DNA of 64,000 bases from Patagioenas fasciata (taxonomy: Eukaryota; Chordata; Aves; Columbiformes; Columbidae). The translations under genes and the position numbers were made by a program. Position 1 is the stretch's first letter; each line of letters opens with the position of its first letter. Location of the stretch: NCBI RefSeq assembly GCF_037038585.1, contig NC_092522.1, positions 124,850,661 through 124,914,660 of the forward strand, given 5' to 3'. Under the pieces are notes generated by a model that ran no database searches, was not told the DNA's origin, and saw nothing but the letters and a program-made list of their open reading frames with translations. This document shows, in pieces, positions 50,406 through 62,458 of the stretch.

Positions 50406-52532
50406 GACGGGTACCCATGAATAGCTGTGCCACCCAGCTGGAACGGCCCAGAAAGGATCAGAAGACCTCAGCTCATCCTCACTTATAGAAACAGTAAATT
50501 CGACCTGGAATTACCCCGCTTGAATCACTGGCTTCCCCTGGAAAGAGTGGGCAGACTGGGAGATCCCCAGACATTTGTCAGAGGGTTTCGCTGTGTGGGA
50601 GGAGATGCTGTCATCCCCAGTGACTCCATTCAGAAATCACTGGTGATGCAAAAATGAAAAAAAAAAGGAAAAGCATCTGAAATGGAGGAAACGCCAGAAT
50701 CCCGGTTGCCCAGACAACAAGTTTAGACCCCCGTGTCTGCAAGTCTGATGACTCAGTCCCTAATAACACGGAGGAGGACGGGTTTTGCCTGCAGGAACCC
50801 TGGCTCACCCGAGGAGCAGAAGCAAGCACAGCTGAGACGTGAGCAGCCACAGCTCATGTCTTGCCTCCTCCGGGATGATGTCTCGCTGTTTATGGCCAGG
50901 AACAGGTTTTTGCCCAATAACCAAAGGAGCATCATGACAGGATCGGGGCCAACCAGCTCCTGGGGACACGGGGGACAGGGAGGCTCCGACTCCCACAGGG
51001 ATGCCCAGGGAAGGGCACCCAGCTGGCGCATCCATCCCTTCCCGAGGCAGCAACAGTCACAAGGCTGAGTCACCCCCATCTTGAAGAGTTTTAATCTTTT
51101 TCCTCCAGTTTTCAGCACTGCGAGAAAGTCACCAGCAAGATCCGCTTGTGACTTTTATTTAAAATCCCATCATGTCGTGCTTTTTAACTTTTCTTTTTTC
51201 TTCTTTTCTGCTTGCCATCTGGTGGCATCCGCTCTCCCCAAACCCTGCTCCCACTGCGGGGGGGTTGGATTGGGGAATAAAAATGCCAGGCAGGGAATAA
51301 ATAATTCATTGGGCACAGCTACCGAATGCGGCATCCAAAGCCTGTGGCGTGGTTGATATTAAAGTCCTGCTGCAGCACAGAAACCAAATAACATTATTGG
51401 ACCCAGTTTTGTCCTGACGCCAGGACTGGGAGCACGGTGTACCTGGTGCCTCTGGTGATGCATCACCGCACGTCCAGCCTCTCCGTCCTGAAAATTAGGA
51501 TTCCTGTCAGGGAAAAGAGAGGGAGACTTGGGCTTTCAACATGCAATACTGTTGAGGTTGGGATGGTGATGGATGAGAGCTTTCGGGGGGAGTGGGAGGG
51601 AGGCAGAGCTGGTGGCACAGAGGACACAACCCTCCAGGGACTGCGGTGGCCCTGCCAAGGTGTCCTGAGCCAAACTGCTCGATCCCAGCCATGACCGAGT
51701 CCCCGTCTTCTCCTCGGGGACCCAGGGATGGTGTTGGAGGCTCAGCTGGAGTGCAGAGCGGAGGGGGTGATGCTCCCCCTCCAAGCGGATCAGAGGGGTT
51801 GGCAGCCCTCCCAGCCTGTCCCCGTGTGACCCTCGGCAGTGGGACAGGGCGAGCAGGAGCTGTCAGGGACACCACCACAGCCCCGCTTGTCTCTACTGAG
51901 ATTATCGCTCTGGTTCTCCTTCCCCTTTGTTACACAGAGGACCGTGCCAAAAAGGATGCTCTGGCCGAGGGGATGGGACCCTGCCACCCCGCATCGCGGG
52001 GAGCAGCAGCAAGGGGCTGGGGACCGGTGCTGCTGGGGAAGGTACCTGCTCTGAGAGGCAAAACAGGTCACTGCTGTCCCCTGTCCTCACTGGAGACATC
52101 ACGTAAGAGCTCACAGGCAGCCTGCCAGCTCGCTGCCCGCTCTCGGTGATGGATGGTGACTCACCCAGGTGAGCACCACGCCAGGGATGCTCACCCAGCT
52201 CCAGTCTCCTGCATGGACAGCCTGGCTTCATCCTGCCACCCTCATGCTCTGCCTCCTCTGTGTCTGTGCTGGGAGCAGATTTGAGCTGGCCAAGGACAAA
52301 AGCTGCATCCCTGCCACATCCCTGTGCAGGCAGAGAGCAGGAGCTGGGGGTGAGAACGGGAGGTTTCCCACAGCAGCAGGAGGGGCTGGAGTCAGATGGG
52401 GGTGCAGCCTGTGGCAGGGTGGGGGTACAGCCTGAGTTTCAGAGCCATGTGCAATTTGAGACCAGTTTGGTGCAGAATGCTGGGGATGGAGTGAAGATGG
52501 AGGCCAGAATCCTCATCTGAATGAGGGTGCGA
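50406..52532. other. Unique intergenic sequence
   Basis: No exon or repeat is recognised over 2.1 kb. Confidence 0.3.
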
Positions 52533-52872
52533 CAGTATCATCGAATAACAGACTAGTTTGGGTGGGAAGGGACCATTAAATCTCCCCCAGTACCCCCTGC
52601 CATGAGCAGGGACATCTTCAGCAGCTCAGGTTGCTCAGAGCCCCGTCCAACCTGGCCTGGGATGTCTCCAGGGATGGTTCAGCCACCACCTCTCTGCCCA
52701 ACCTGGGCCAGGCTCTCACCACCCTCAGCACAAACAATTTCTTCCTCACATCTGGCCTGAATCTCCCTCCTTTAGTTCAAAACCATCACCCCTTGTCCTA
52801 TCACAACAGGCCCTGCTCAAAAGTCTGTCCCCATCTTTCTTATTGCCCCCTTTTAAGCATGGAAAGACTGCA
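52533..52872 (-). mobile_element. CR1 LINE 3' fragment
   Basis: Reversed CR1 from ATCATCGAATAACAGACTAG to CCCCTTTTAAGCATGGAAAG. Confidence 0.9.
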
Positions 52873-53057
52873 GTGGGGACAGAGCTGCTCTTATATCCCT
52901 GGTGGCCCTTGTCCTGAGCCTCACAGCTCAGCCCATGGGGTGACCCTGAGAGGTGTGAAAAAAGAACATTAAAGCTGCCCAATTGCGGCTCTCCTAAGAT
53001 TCCAGGGAGAGTAAAGCTGGTTCAGCAGCACGCAGGATGTTGGTCTGTTCTCCCCGG

Positions 53058-53330
53058 GAACAAGCGCCAGGAGCAGAGGAAACGGCCTCAAGTTGCGCCA
53101 GGGGAGGTTGAGGTTGGATCTGGGAACAATTTCTTCCCCAAAGGGCTGTGGGGCATTGGAACAGGCTGCCCAGGGCAGTGCTGGAGTCACCATCCCTGGA
53201 GGGCTGGACAGACGGACATGAGGTTTTCAGGACATGGGGCAGTGCCAGGGGTGAGTTAACGGTTGGACTGGATGATCTTCAGTGTCTTTTCCAACCAAGA
53301 CGATTCCATGATTCTATGTTTCTATGACTT
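53058..53330 (+). mobile_element. CR1 LINE 3' fragment
   Basis: It starts GGAACAAGCGCCAGGAGCAG and ends GATTCCATGATTCTATG. Confidence 0.92.
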
Positions 53331-54730
53331 ATCTACCAGTTCTGACCTCAGGGGGCCTCAGACACCCACATTTCCCCTCCAGCCTTTCAATTTTCCTTCC
53401 ATTTTTACAGTAACGTGTATGCAAAGCAGAGTGGGTCCTTGCTAGGGATTGCTTAGAGAACCCCCTCTTACGCGCTGATCCCCTCATCTCGCAGGGCTGG
53501 AGTTTATTTCAGTCAGGGCTAGCGGGAGACACGCAGGCCATGGCTGGTCACCTGAACCACAGGCTTGTTTTAGCTTGGCTTGACTGCCAAGGCTTTGTAA
53601 AGAGAGGACTAATGGATATTCAGGGGCAAACCATCCCGAGCAGGACTGGCTGCTGTTGCATGTCCATGACTCATTTTGCAGGAATCTGCTGCACACGGAG
53701 GGACCATCCTGTCCCGGTTATTTTACCAGAACAGAAGCAGTTCTGGGGCCTATCTGCAGGTCAGGACTGTAAAAACAAGATGTATTCTGTGCCAACAAGG
53801 GGATGGGATGGATGTGCTGGCTGCCCTGGGGTGGGTGGGATGCTACCAACTCCAGGTGGGCACAGCTGTGGCCAGGAGGGGCTGGGACATGGATACTGGG
53901 CACCCTGGTTCCCGACAGAGGTGAGCAAAACAGCCAAAAGGTGCTAATCCAGCTGAGAATGGACAGACTTTGCTCTGGGATGAGCTGAACCCCGCCTGGA
54001 CGATCAGACTGGGGAGCAGGAGAAACCCAAGAGTAGGACAGGGATGCTACGGCAGCTACATGCCTATGAAAAACTGTTTTTTTGAGAAATTTTTCCCCAG
54101 GCAGCCCCAAAAGTAAGGGCTGGAATGCAGGGATGTGCTCAAAGCTTTTGTTTGTATCATCCAAGTGATCCTGTGTCGGGGCTTATCCAGCTGCTGCTGC
54201 TTGTCTTGTTCATTGCGGAGGACAAAGAGGGTCACGGCCACCGAAACAGGACACCGGTGGCTGCTGTGTGTGTCCCCAGACTGGGACAAGCTGACAGGAT
54301 CCCTGCCTGGGAATAAACAGGCAGTCTTGGCACGGACACGGATGCTCTGACTGTGCCGACTGTGGGTGTTTCACCCTGAGTGGGACACCAGGGCTGGGGT
54401 TTGTACTTGTTTGTCCTTTGGGGCCAGGAGAGTGATTAGAGCTGTGCTTTGGTCAAGGAGGAACCTGTCCAGACATCCCCCCGGTGCAAACACCCTGCCT
54501 GGATCTTCAAGAGGTACACAGGGCTTCAGCGGCTGATTTGGGGCCAAAAACCCCCCAGGACCTGAGCTGGGTCCCTGCAGAGGCACTCGGGTTCCTTATC
54601 ATTGCACTATCCCTAAACTATCTGTTTCTCCGATTACCAGGGTTATCTTTATCCTGTTGCCACAATAATGACAATTTGGTGTTGAAAAGTACTTGGTTTC
54701 TTACACGGTGCAAGAAATTATGCTCTTGAG
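53331..54730. other. Unique intergenic sequence
   Basis: No exon or repeat is recognised. Confidence 0.3.
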
Positions 54731-54734
54731 AAGG

Positions 54735-55160
54735 AGAAAGAGAGGAGAGGAGAGGAGAGGAGAGGAGAGGAGAGGAGAGGAGAGGAGAGGAGAGGAGAGG
54801 AGAGGAGAGGAGAGGAGAGGAGAGGAGAGGAGAGGAGAGGGGAGGGGAGGGGAGGGGAGGGGAGGGGAGGGGAGGGGAGGGGAGGGGAGGGGAGGGGAGG
54901 GGAGGGGAGGGGAGGAGAGGGGAGGAGTGGGGAGGGGAGGGGAGGGGAGGGGAGGGGAGGGGAGGGGAGGGGAGGGAAGGGAAGGGAAGGGAAGGGAAGG
55001 GAAGGGAAGGGAAGGGAAGGGAAGGGAAGGGAAGGGAAGGGAAGGGAAGGGAAGGGAAGGGAAGGGAAGGGAAGGGAAGGGAAGGGAAGGGAAGGGAAGG
55101 GAAGGGAAGGGAAGGGAAGGGAAGGGAAGGGAAGGGAAGGGAAGGGAAGGGAAGGGAAGG
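54735..55160. repeat. Three-block pentanucleotide array AGAGG / AGGGG / AAGGG
   Basis: Block 1 is about 19 copies of AGAGG (about 54743-54838). Block 2 is about 27 copies of AGGGG (54839-54973), interrupted near 54911-54932. Block 3 is about 37 copies of AAGGG (54974-55160). Each block is almost pure. The plus strand is entirely purine except for one T. Confidence 0.97.
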
Positions 55161-55164
55161 GGAG

Positions 55165-55400
55165 AATATTTCAGTTGAAAGGGACCTACAAGGATCCTCC
55201 AGTCCAGCTGCCTGACCGCTTCAGGGTTGAGAAAGCCATCATCCAAATTTTATCTTAAGCACTGACAGCCATGGAGCATTGACCATGTCTTAGAAGCCTG
55301 TTTCAAGGTTTGACCGTCCTCTCAACAAAGAAATGCTTCCTCATGTCCACTCTAAATCTCCCCTGGTGCAGCTTTGAACCATTTCCTGAAGGAAATGATC
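55165..55400 (-). mobile_element. Older CR1-type LINE 3' fragment
   Basis: Diverged reversed CR1: GTTGAAAGGGACCTACAAGG through CAAAGAAATGCTTCCTCATG to CTCTAAATCTCCCCTGGTGC. It borders the pentanucleotide array directly. Confidence 0.8.
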
Positions 55401-55451
55401 CATCTTTTCCAATAGGATGGTGGGAAGCACCATCACTTATCCTTGTTGTGT

Positions 55452-55655
55452 GTTATAGAAATCATAGAATCACAGGATGGTTTGGGTTGAAGGGACCATT
55501 AAATCTCCCCCAGTCCTCCCTGCCATGAGCAGGGACATCTTCACCAGCTCAGGTTGCTCAGAGCCCCGTCCAGCCTGGCCTGGGATGTCTCCAGGGATGG
55601 TTCATCCACCACCTCTCTGCCCAACCTGGGCCAGGCTCTCGTCACCCTCAGTGTA
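55452..55655 (-). mobile_element. CR1 LINE 3' fragment inserted in an older repeat
   Basis: Reversed CR1 from GAAATCATAGAATCACAGGA to CCAGGCTCTCGTCACCCTCA. Both flanks together resemble 56190-56310. Confidence 0.88.
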
Positions 55656-56524
55656 AAATTTGAATTTGTATGTCCATGCCTGCACATTACTGGTCCCTCT
55701 GGCTGTGGATTTTCTTGCAGAGAGCAACCAGCACATTTAATCTGCAGGTGATGGGGTCAGTGCTGGAAAATATGTTCAGGCAGCCCAAGGAGGGAAAGAA
55801 ATTCAGCTTTGAATGCCTTGGTCGGTTGAACTCTGCTCATGTCCCCTGGAAAGACTGTCACCGGCCTCGGGACTGTTCTGCAAAGGGAAATGATCGAGCA
55901 GCACTTGTCAGCTGATGAAGATGGGGTACCCAGGACTCTGTTTCTAGCCCTCAGGAGTACCTCAGATGAAATGCTTTTCATCTTGATTAATGCAAGGAAG
56001 TGTCTGAAGCAGAAACTCGTATTTGATCCTCATTCAAACAACTACTTGAGTGTCCCCACCGCTGCAAATGAGCTTCAGAGCTGTGAGCTGTCAGAGCTGC
56101 CATCGCCCCCGAGCAGCCCCCAGCCCTTCCAGGCAGAAACGTTCCCTTCCACTCCTTCTGTGACTCTTTCTCAGTGAGCCCGGGACAGAAAACAATTCGT
56201 CTTCTCAAATAAGACAGTGGCAAGCGCCAGCATTTATCCTTGTAATGCTTAAATTTGTATGCCTGTGTCTGTACGCGGCCGGTCCCTCTGGCTGCGCATT
56301 ATCTTATTGACCCTATTTAGTAGGATTGTGTTTCTTCATTTATCATCACGAGCCAGTGCTGGCTCTGCCGGAGCCATGGGCTGTACGAGTGGCTGAGTGG
56401 AGCAATAAACCATGTTTCTGCTCGTGCAAGGTGGTTCAGTCGCCTTCGGATGCTGGGCAATGCCATCCATCAGCCTGGAGACAAGAAGGCCGACAGCTAA
56501 ACTGAGGGAGTGCGGTCTGGATGA
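55656..56524. other. Unique intergenic sequence with an old duplicated segment
   Basis: 56190-56310 repeats the flanks of the 55452-55655 CR1 (shared GGTCCCTCTGGCTG, TTATCCTTGT, AATTTGTATG). A 112-codon plus-strand open frame at 55839-56177 matches no family I know. Confidence 0.4.
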
Positions 56525-57582
56525 TCGGGTAGTGAGGTGAACTGTGAACTGGCTGAAGGGAAGAAGCCAGAGAGTTGTGGTCAATGGGGCAGAGTCCAGT
56601 TGGAGGCCTGGATCTAGTGGAGTGTTCAAGGGTCAGTGCTGGGGGTGGTATTATTCAATATATTCATCAATGACTTGGATGAGGGAATAGAGTGACTGTC
56701 AGCAAGTTTGCTGGTGACACCAAGCTGGGAGGAGTCGCTGATACTGGAAGCTGTGCTGCCATCCAGAGACCTGGACAGACTGGAGAGCTGGGCGGGAAAA
56801 ATTTAATGAAATAGAACAAGGGCAAGTGTACAGTCTTGAATCTGGGTAGGAACAACTCCACGTTCCAGTGTGAGTTGGAGAACAATCTGTTGGAGAGCAG
56901 TGTAGGGGAAAGGACCTGGGGGTCCTGGGGACAGCAGGGTGAGCATGAGCCAACACTGGGTCCTTGTGGCCAGGAAGGCCAATGGTACCTGGGGTGGGTT
57001 AGAAGGGGGTGGTCAGTAGGTCAGAGAGGTTCTCCTGCCCCTCTGCTCTGCCCTGGGGAGACCACACCTGGAATCTTGTGTCCAGTTGTGGCCCCTCAGC
57101 TCCAGAAGGACAGGGAACTGCTGCAGAGAGTCCAGCGCAGCCACCAAGATGCTGAAGGGAGTGGAGCATCTCCCGTGTGAGGAAAGGCTGAGGGAGCTGG
57201 GGCTCTGGAGCTGGAGAAGAGGAGACTGAGGGGGGACTCATTCCTGGGGATCAAGATGGAAAGGGGCAGTGTCAGGAGGATGGAGCCAGGCTCTTCTGGG
57301 TGACAACCAGTGACAGGACAAGGGGCAATGCGTGCAAACTGGAACACAGGAGGTTCCACTGAAAGAGGAGAAGCAACTTGTTGGGGATGAGGGTGTCAGA
57401 GCCTGGCCCAGGCTGCCCAGGGAGGTTGTGGAGTCTCCTTCTCTGCAGACATTCAAACCCGCCTGGACCCCTTCCTGTGGAACCTCAGCTGGGTGTTCCT
57501 GCTCCATGGGGGGATTGCACTGGATGAGCTTTACAGGTCCCTTCCAACTCCTGGCATTCTGGGATTCTCTGATTCTGTGAGA
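56525..57582 (+). mobile_element. CR1 LINE with reverse-transcriptase remnant
   Basis: This is the longest CR1 here, about 1.06 kb. Its 5' part translates, with a frame break, to the CR1 RT region (an LKGRSQRVVVNG-like stretch, then VLFNIFINDLDE at 56648 onward), followed by the 3' UTR and the tail GGGATTCTCTGATTCTGTG. It is not intact: the 5' end and most of ORF2 are missing. Confidence 0.9.
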
Positions 57583-57599
57583 CCTCATCACCATGGTCC

Positions 57600-57905
57600 A
57601 GTATTTCAAGGGTGGCTACAAAGCAGATGGAGATTCCCTTGGAACGATGAGGGTCAATGAGTACAAATTACTCCTGGGGAGATGGTGATGGGACACAAGG
57701 GAAATTTTTCATACTGAGAACAGTTGGAATTGGAATAACCTCCCCAGGGAAGTGGTGGGTTCCCCAGCATTGCACACATTGAAGATTCAGCTGGACAGGG
57801 TACTGGACCAGCTTGTCTAGACCAGACTTTGCCAAGAAAGGTTGGATCAGATGGTCCTTGAGGTCCATTCCAACCTGGGATTTGGTGATTCTGTGGTTGT
57901 GTGAT
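57600..57905 (+). mobile_element. Older CR1-type LINE 3' fragment
   Basis: A different CR1 subfamily: GGAATAACCTCCCCAGGGAA, GATCAGATGGTCCTTGAGG and ending GGTGATTCTGTGGTTGTG. It lies directly behind the previous CR1 in the same orientation. Confidence 0.85.
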
Positions 57906-58864
57906 CTCTTTGTTCCCACCACTCTGAAAGACCTGTAAATCTGGACTCTCACACTGATCACGCTCCCAGCAGTGTTTGTGAGCCACCTCTCTGTTGGAGC
58001 TTTCCTGGATGATTCCTATCTTGCTTACCAGGACAGTCTGATGTCTACTTTTGGTCTATTTGTTGTACAAAAAGCCCTTCATGTGCCTTCCTGGCAAGCA
58101 GGATTGGGATTCAGAATCACTGAACATGAGGATGGGGCAGGTCAACACTTTGCAGCAGCAAGCACCCATCCAAGGCTGGGACTGGGACCAAGTGGAGGGG
58201 AAAATCTGTGCAGAAAACATCCCGTGAGCCACGCTGGATGGTGATCAGCTTCGTCTGCTCTATGAGATCCAAGAGCCATGCAGGAATCCTTCTGCAAGTC
58301 TGGGACATCCTGGCTTGGAAAGGGACGTGCACCAGGAGGATGGAACCCAAAGAAAAAGCATGAAAGCCACGGGAAACTTGGGAAGAGGTTGAGAAGATGC
58401 TAAACCTGTTCAGCAGGGAAGGGGAGTGAGGGAAAAACCTTTCTTCATGGTGCAGGAAAGAGAATCTTCTCCTGTAGTGGGAGGGCTGTGTGGGGTGACA
58501 TCCTGAGCACCCTTCTAGCTCTACTACTTCAGGTTTTAGGATCAACCAGGAGATTTCCAGCCTCAAATTGGTCTAGTTTTTGTACAAAACACCTTCATGT
58601 TGCTGAGATGCCAAGCTCTGGTCAAAGATGATACAAAGGAGCACAGATACAAATTTGAGCGATGGGGGAAAATGTGTTTTCTAAAGTATTTTCTGACTGC
58701 TTGGTTTGGAGATGTGAAAATTATATAGGATGTTTGTTTTCTGTGTCAAAGAGGAAGAGAAGGCAGGTTGTGGTCAAGGTGGGCTCACCTGTCGGCAATT
58801 TGAAGGTGTTTACCAATGATACATTACACAGAGGACAGCAGAAAATAGTTCCCCTGGGTGCTGT
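57906..58864. other. Unique intergenic sequence
   Basis: Nothing recognisable apart from weak CR1-like stretches near 58360-58500. Confidence 0.3.
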
Positions 58865-59150
58865 TCCCCTGCCGTGAGCAGGACCTGTAGCAATAGGGCA
58901 AGGAGTGATGGTTTGAAACCAGAGGAGGGAGATTCAGGCTGGACATGATGCAGAAATTGTTTGTGCTGAGGGTGGTGAGAGCCTGGCCCAGGTTGGGCAG
59001 AGAGGTGGTGGATGAACCAGCCCTGGAGACATCCCAGGCCAGACTGGATGGGGCTCTGAGCAACCTGAGCTGGTGAAGATGTCCCTGCTCATGGCAGGGC
59101 TGCCACTGGGGAGCTGGGAAGGTCCCTCTGTGATTCAATGATTTCAGATC
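58865..59150 (+). mobile_element. CR1 LINE 3' fragment
   Basis: TGGTTTGAAACCAGAGGAGG through GGGTGGTGAGAGCCTGGCCC to CTGTGATTCAATGATTTC. Confidence 0.9.
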
Positions 59151-60349
59151 CTGCTGAGGATGCAGCAAGCAGTGGGATGTGCAATCAGGCTGGGGGGTCA
59201 CCGTGTAGAAAACCTCTGTGCTTGTGGCCGTGCACAGCACAGCAGAGCTGCACTCTGATAGAAAAAACCTCATTATTGGATCAAGAAAGACTCATTGCTA
59301 AGAGTCAGTGGGATTCCTGGCTGCTGGGAAGGGGTTTGAAAAAATCAGTGAGCAAGGAGGCATCGCTCAGTGTCAGCAGGTCAGGACTGAATGTTTTTCT
59401 CTCTCCCCCCATCAGACAAAGTGCAGCCTTGGGATGCTCCAAGTGAGCATTTTCCAGAGGAAATCTGCACTTTGGGGTGAGAATCCCCCAGTGCAGCAGA
59501 GCTGGGGCTGGTGATTCTCCCACCCATGACAGGGGATGCTGGTGGGACATGTGTGTGGGCTGGTGGGGGCAGAGTGAGGGCAGCATGTTTTGGGGAAAGA
59601 CAGCTCGTTTTTGGGGAAGGCACGGTTGTGCCACACTGAAAATGCTCCTGGTTGATGTGCCGCTGGCTGCTGCGGTCACAAAGGTGATCTTAGCCGCACC
59701 ACTGAATGGAAAAAAAGCACAAAGTCTACCACGGCTCAGCATGTTTGCGTAGCTCCAAATGTCAAGTGGTGAAGGTGAAAACAGCGGAAAGGGATATTAA
59801 AACATCATCTAATTAGCACAGGCTCTCAGGCAGCACAAGGGTGACTGTGTGACACGGTGCGTGGGATGGCTGGTGGGGGCAGAACCTGCCTGGTGCTGTC
59901 CCGGGAGGTCTGGGCATTGCTGAACTGGGTTTTCCCCCCAGCTGGTGTGTGGCTTTGCCTGTCATGAGCATCTCGGCCCTGAATTAACAACTTTATGGCT
60001 CAGATGGATTTTGGGAGGACAGGATGATGCCAGCTCACTGCAGGGCTGTCGGGGTGAAGGGATGCAGGTACTGCAGTTGGGTACCAAGTGCAGCATCTGT
60101 TGGGGATGCAGGAATGGAGCATCCCCAAAAAAATCTCTGCAGGATGGAGAGGAAATATCCTCTACGAGCTCCCATTGCAGCAGCCCTGTCTGGAGCAGGA
60201 CCCCACAGTTCAACATCTCGATTGATATTCAGAAAGCAAAAAGCCCCTCAAAACACACCTCCTGTCCCAACCCCCATGCACATTGGATGCAATGCTCCTC
60301 CTTTTTTGCAGCTTTAACTTTCGATGCCTCTGAGAGCTCTTTGCTCTCA
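59151..60349. other. Unique intergenic sequence
   Basis: No exon or repeat is recognised. Confidence 0.3.
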
Positions 60350-60660
60350 CGACATTTGTTCCAGGAGCTTGTAAAGTTGAGCTGTGAGATTTGTGCAGCC
60401 CGTCATGCAAAGAACTTTAATTAAACGTGAAAGTCAAACATACTTGGTGTAATTCAGACTGACAGTGTATCTAAATATATTTAGTTACTGGATTTTAATT
60501 AAGTCCTCCAGAGTAATTGTCTAATTCCTTCAGCACAAAATTTCTCCTTTCTAATTTTTTCCGTCGTTCCTTGGGACAGAGGAGCATGTTTCCTGCTTGG
60601 ATATTTGTATTTGTATGATTTCACGTATAATAAGTCTCAGACAGGTGACGGGTGCTCATG
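60350..60660. promoter_or_regulatory. Candidate conserved non-coding element
   Basis: AT-rich, CpG-poor and repeat-free, with several homeodomain-like motifs (TTTAATTAAACG, TCTAAATATATTTAG, TTTTAATTAAGTCC, GTCTAATTCC). The contrast with surrounding sequence suggests a developmental enhancer. This rests on composition only. Confidence 0.25.
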
Positions 60661-62458
60661 ATGTCAGGCGGAAACCTGGATGGGTCCCAACAAGACTGAA
60701 GTAAAGGCAAGGTTGCTCGTGTTTTACCTTCCAAGAGAGACAATATATTTTCGAGTTCATAAATATCCTAGAAATGAACCATCAGCACTGAAAATCCCTG
60801 CGGGAGCTCTAGACAGAGCTCAGATACCCCTGAGATGAGCATGAGGGAGACATCTCAGCGTGATTTGCTTTGGTCCGTGGCTGAAGTGGGATGAGGGGTG
60901 GAGAGATGCCCCCAGAGGGGGTCTCCATCCCCAAGCAAGCTGTCCCCAGATGCTCCTCTCTTGCCTCTGAAAGCAAATTTGCAGTATTAAGTGGAATAGC
61001 GGTATTAAATGAAACACATTTCTTACCCCCTGCATCTGCCCAGTTTTTCTCTAATCAGTGTAATCCCTGTAATTACACCATTGGGGCACTGAAAATGGGT
61101 GATGAGAATGGCCAGAGCCTTGTTGGGACACCCTGGGCTCTGGGATGGGCTCGTGTCCAGCTGTCCCAGGGCACTGCTGGGGTCTGGGGTGGCACATCCT
61201 CTTTCCCAGTGTCTCCCAGTTGCTTACTGGGGCTGGGGCTGGGACTTGGTTTGGGAACCACCACATCTTGCTGCGGGCTCGTGGTGAACATCTGTCTCCC
61301 ACCCCCCCACCCCTGCCATCTGTCCTGTGGAGGGGAAGTAATTAAATGAGCCTGTTCATTAATATGTCCTTGATGCCACAGCACCCTGGGAAAGGAGAAA
61401 CCTCTTCCCTAACAGGGACATGTCATTAAACATCAACACTGAGAGTGACACAATTTTCTGTGTACGGCTTGCAGAGTCCTGTGGGTACAGGTGCAGTTAA
61501 GGAAACTCTGGGGTCATTAAGATCCTTTTATACCTTTTATTACCATCCTTTGATCTTTTTCTTCCCTCCTTTCCTCTGCCCAACTCTTATTTGGGGCAGC
61601 CCATGTGCATCATTGCTTGTAGGAACCTGCACTTTGGCTGCAGGTGATGCAAGGTGCAAACCATGGATGAAGCTACACAGCGATGAGCAATTTGGACACC
61701 CCATAAAATATATATATTTTTGGCAAGCAAGCTCCAGTGCAGCTGTTTGCCCATCGCAGGAGTCATCTGGGAGGGCCTGGAGGAAGCTCTGCTGCAAAGA
61801 ACAGAGTTGCCCTGGGGTGGGGAGCACACAAGGCAACAGCTGAGAACGCAAGGTCAAGATTGAGCCAGGACGATTGGAGCTGGCAGGGGGAAAGAAAGCA
61901 AAATCCAGGAGCCGTTCTGAAACAAGTGAATGGTCTTTTCAGCTTTTGTCTTTAAGAAACAGCTTTGACAGCTCCTTTCGCTGCTCCGCAGCTTTCCCGG
62001 AGCTGGAAAAACTACAAAGAAAGAAAAAAAGAAGAAACAAAAAAAAAGATGCATTAGGGAATATATGAAAAGAGCTGAGTCGCCAGCTTGGCTCATTTGT
62101 ATTTCAAGTCAAAAGAAGAGAGAAAATCCCAGTAAATCCTCTCTGGGTTCTGCAGAGGTCTGGAGGAGCTGTGTGGAGGTGAGGTTAGGGGTGGCCACGT
62201 CCACCCCTGGGGTTGATTTGGCAGAGGACAATGTTTGCATGAGTTCAGCGTCAGTTCCCAGCTCCTCATACATGTTAGAGCAGGACACGGTGGCTTTATC
62301 TCTTCCACATCTGCCTGGGGTCTCGGGGACCTCACAGTGGGTCTGGCTGCAGAGGCCCAAGCCCAACATCTCCCCAGGTTCTGCAGTCAGGGGGGGATTT
62401 TCCCTCAAAAGAAATTTCACTGTTTTGCATGACAGTCCGAAAGATGCCTTTAGGGGAA
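60661..62458. other. Unique intergenic sequence
   Basis: No exon or repeat is recognised. A short AT run (AAAATATATATATTTTTGG) lies near 61704. Confidence 0.3.

Noticed and set aside
55839-56177. 112-codon frame starting MSPGKTVTGLGT as a possible small gene
   Set aside because: No recognised family, no splice context and it lies between old repeats; chance open frames of this length are common here.
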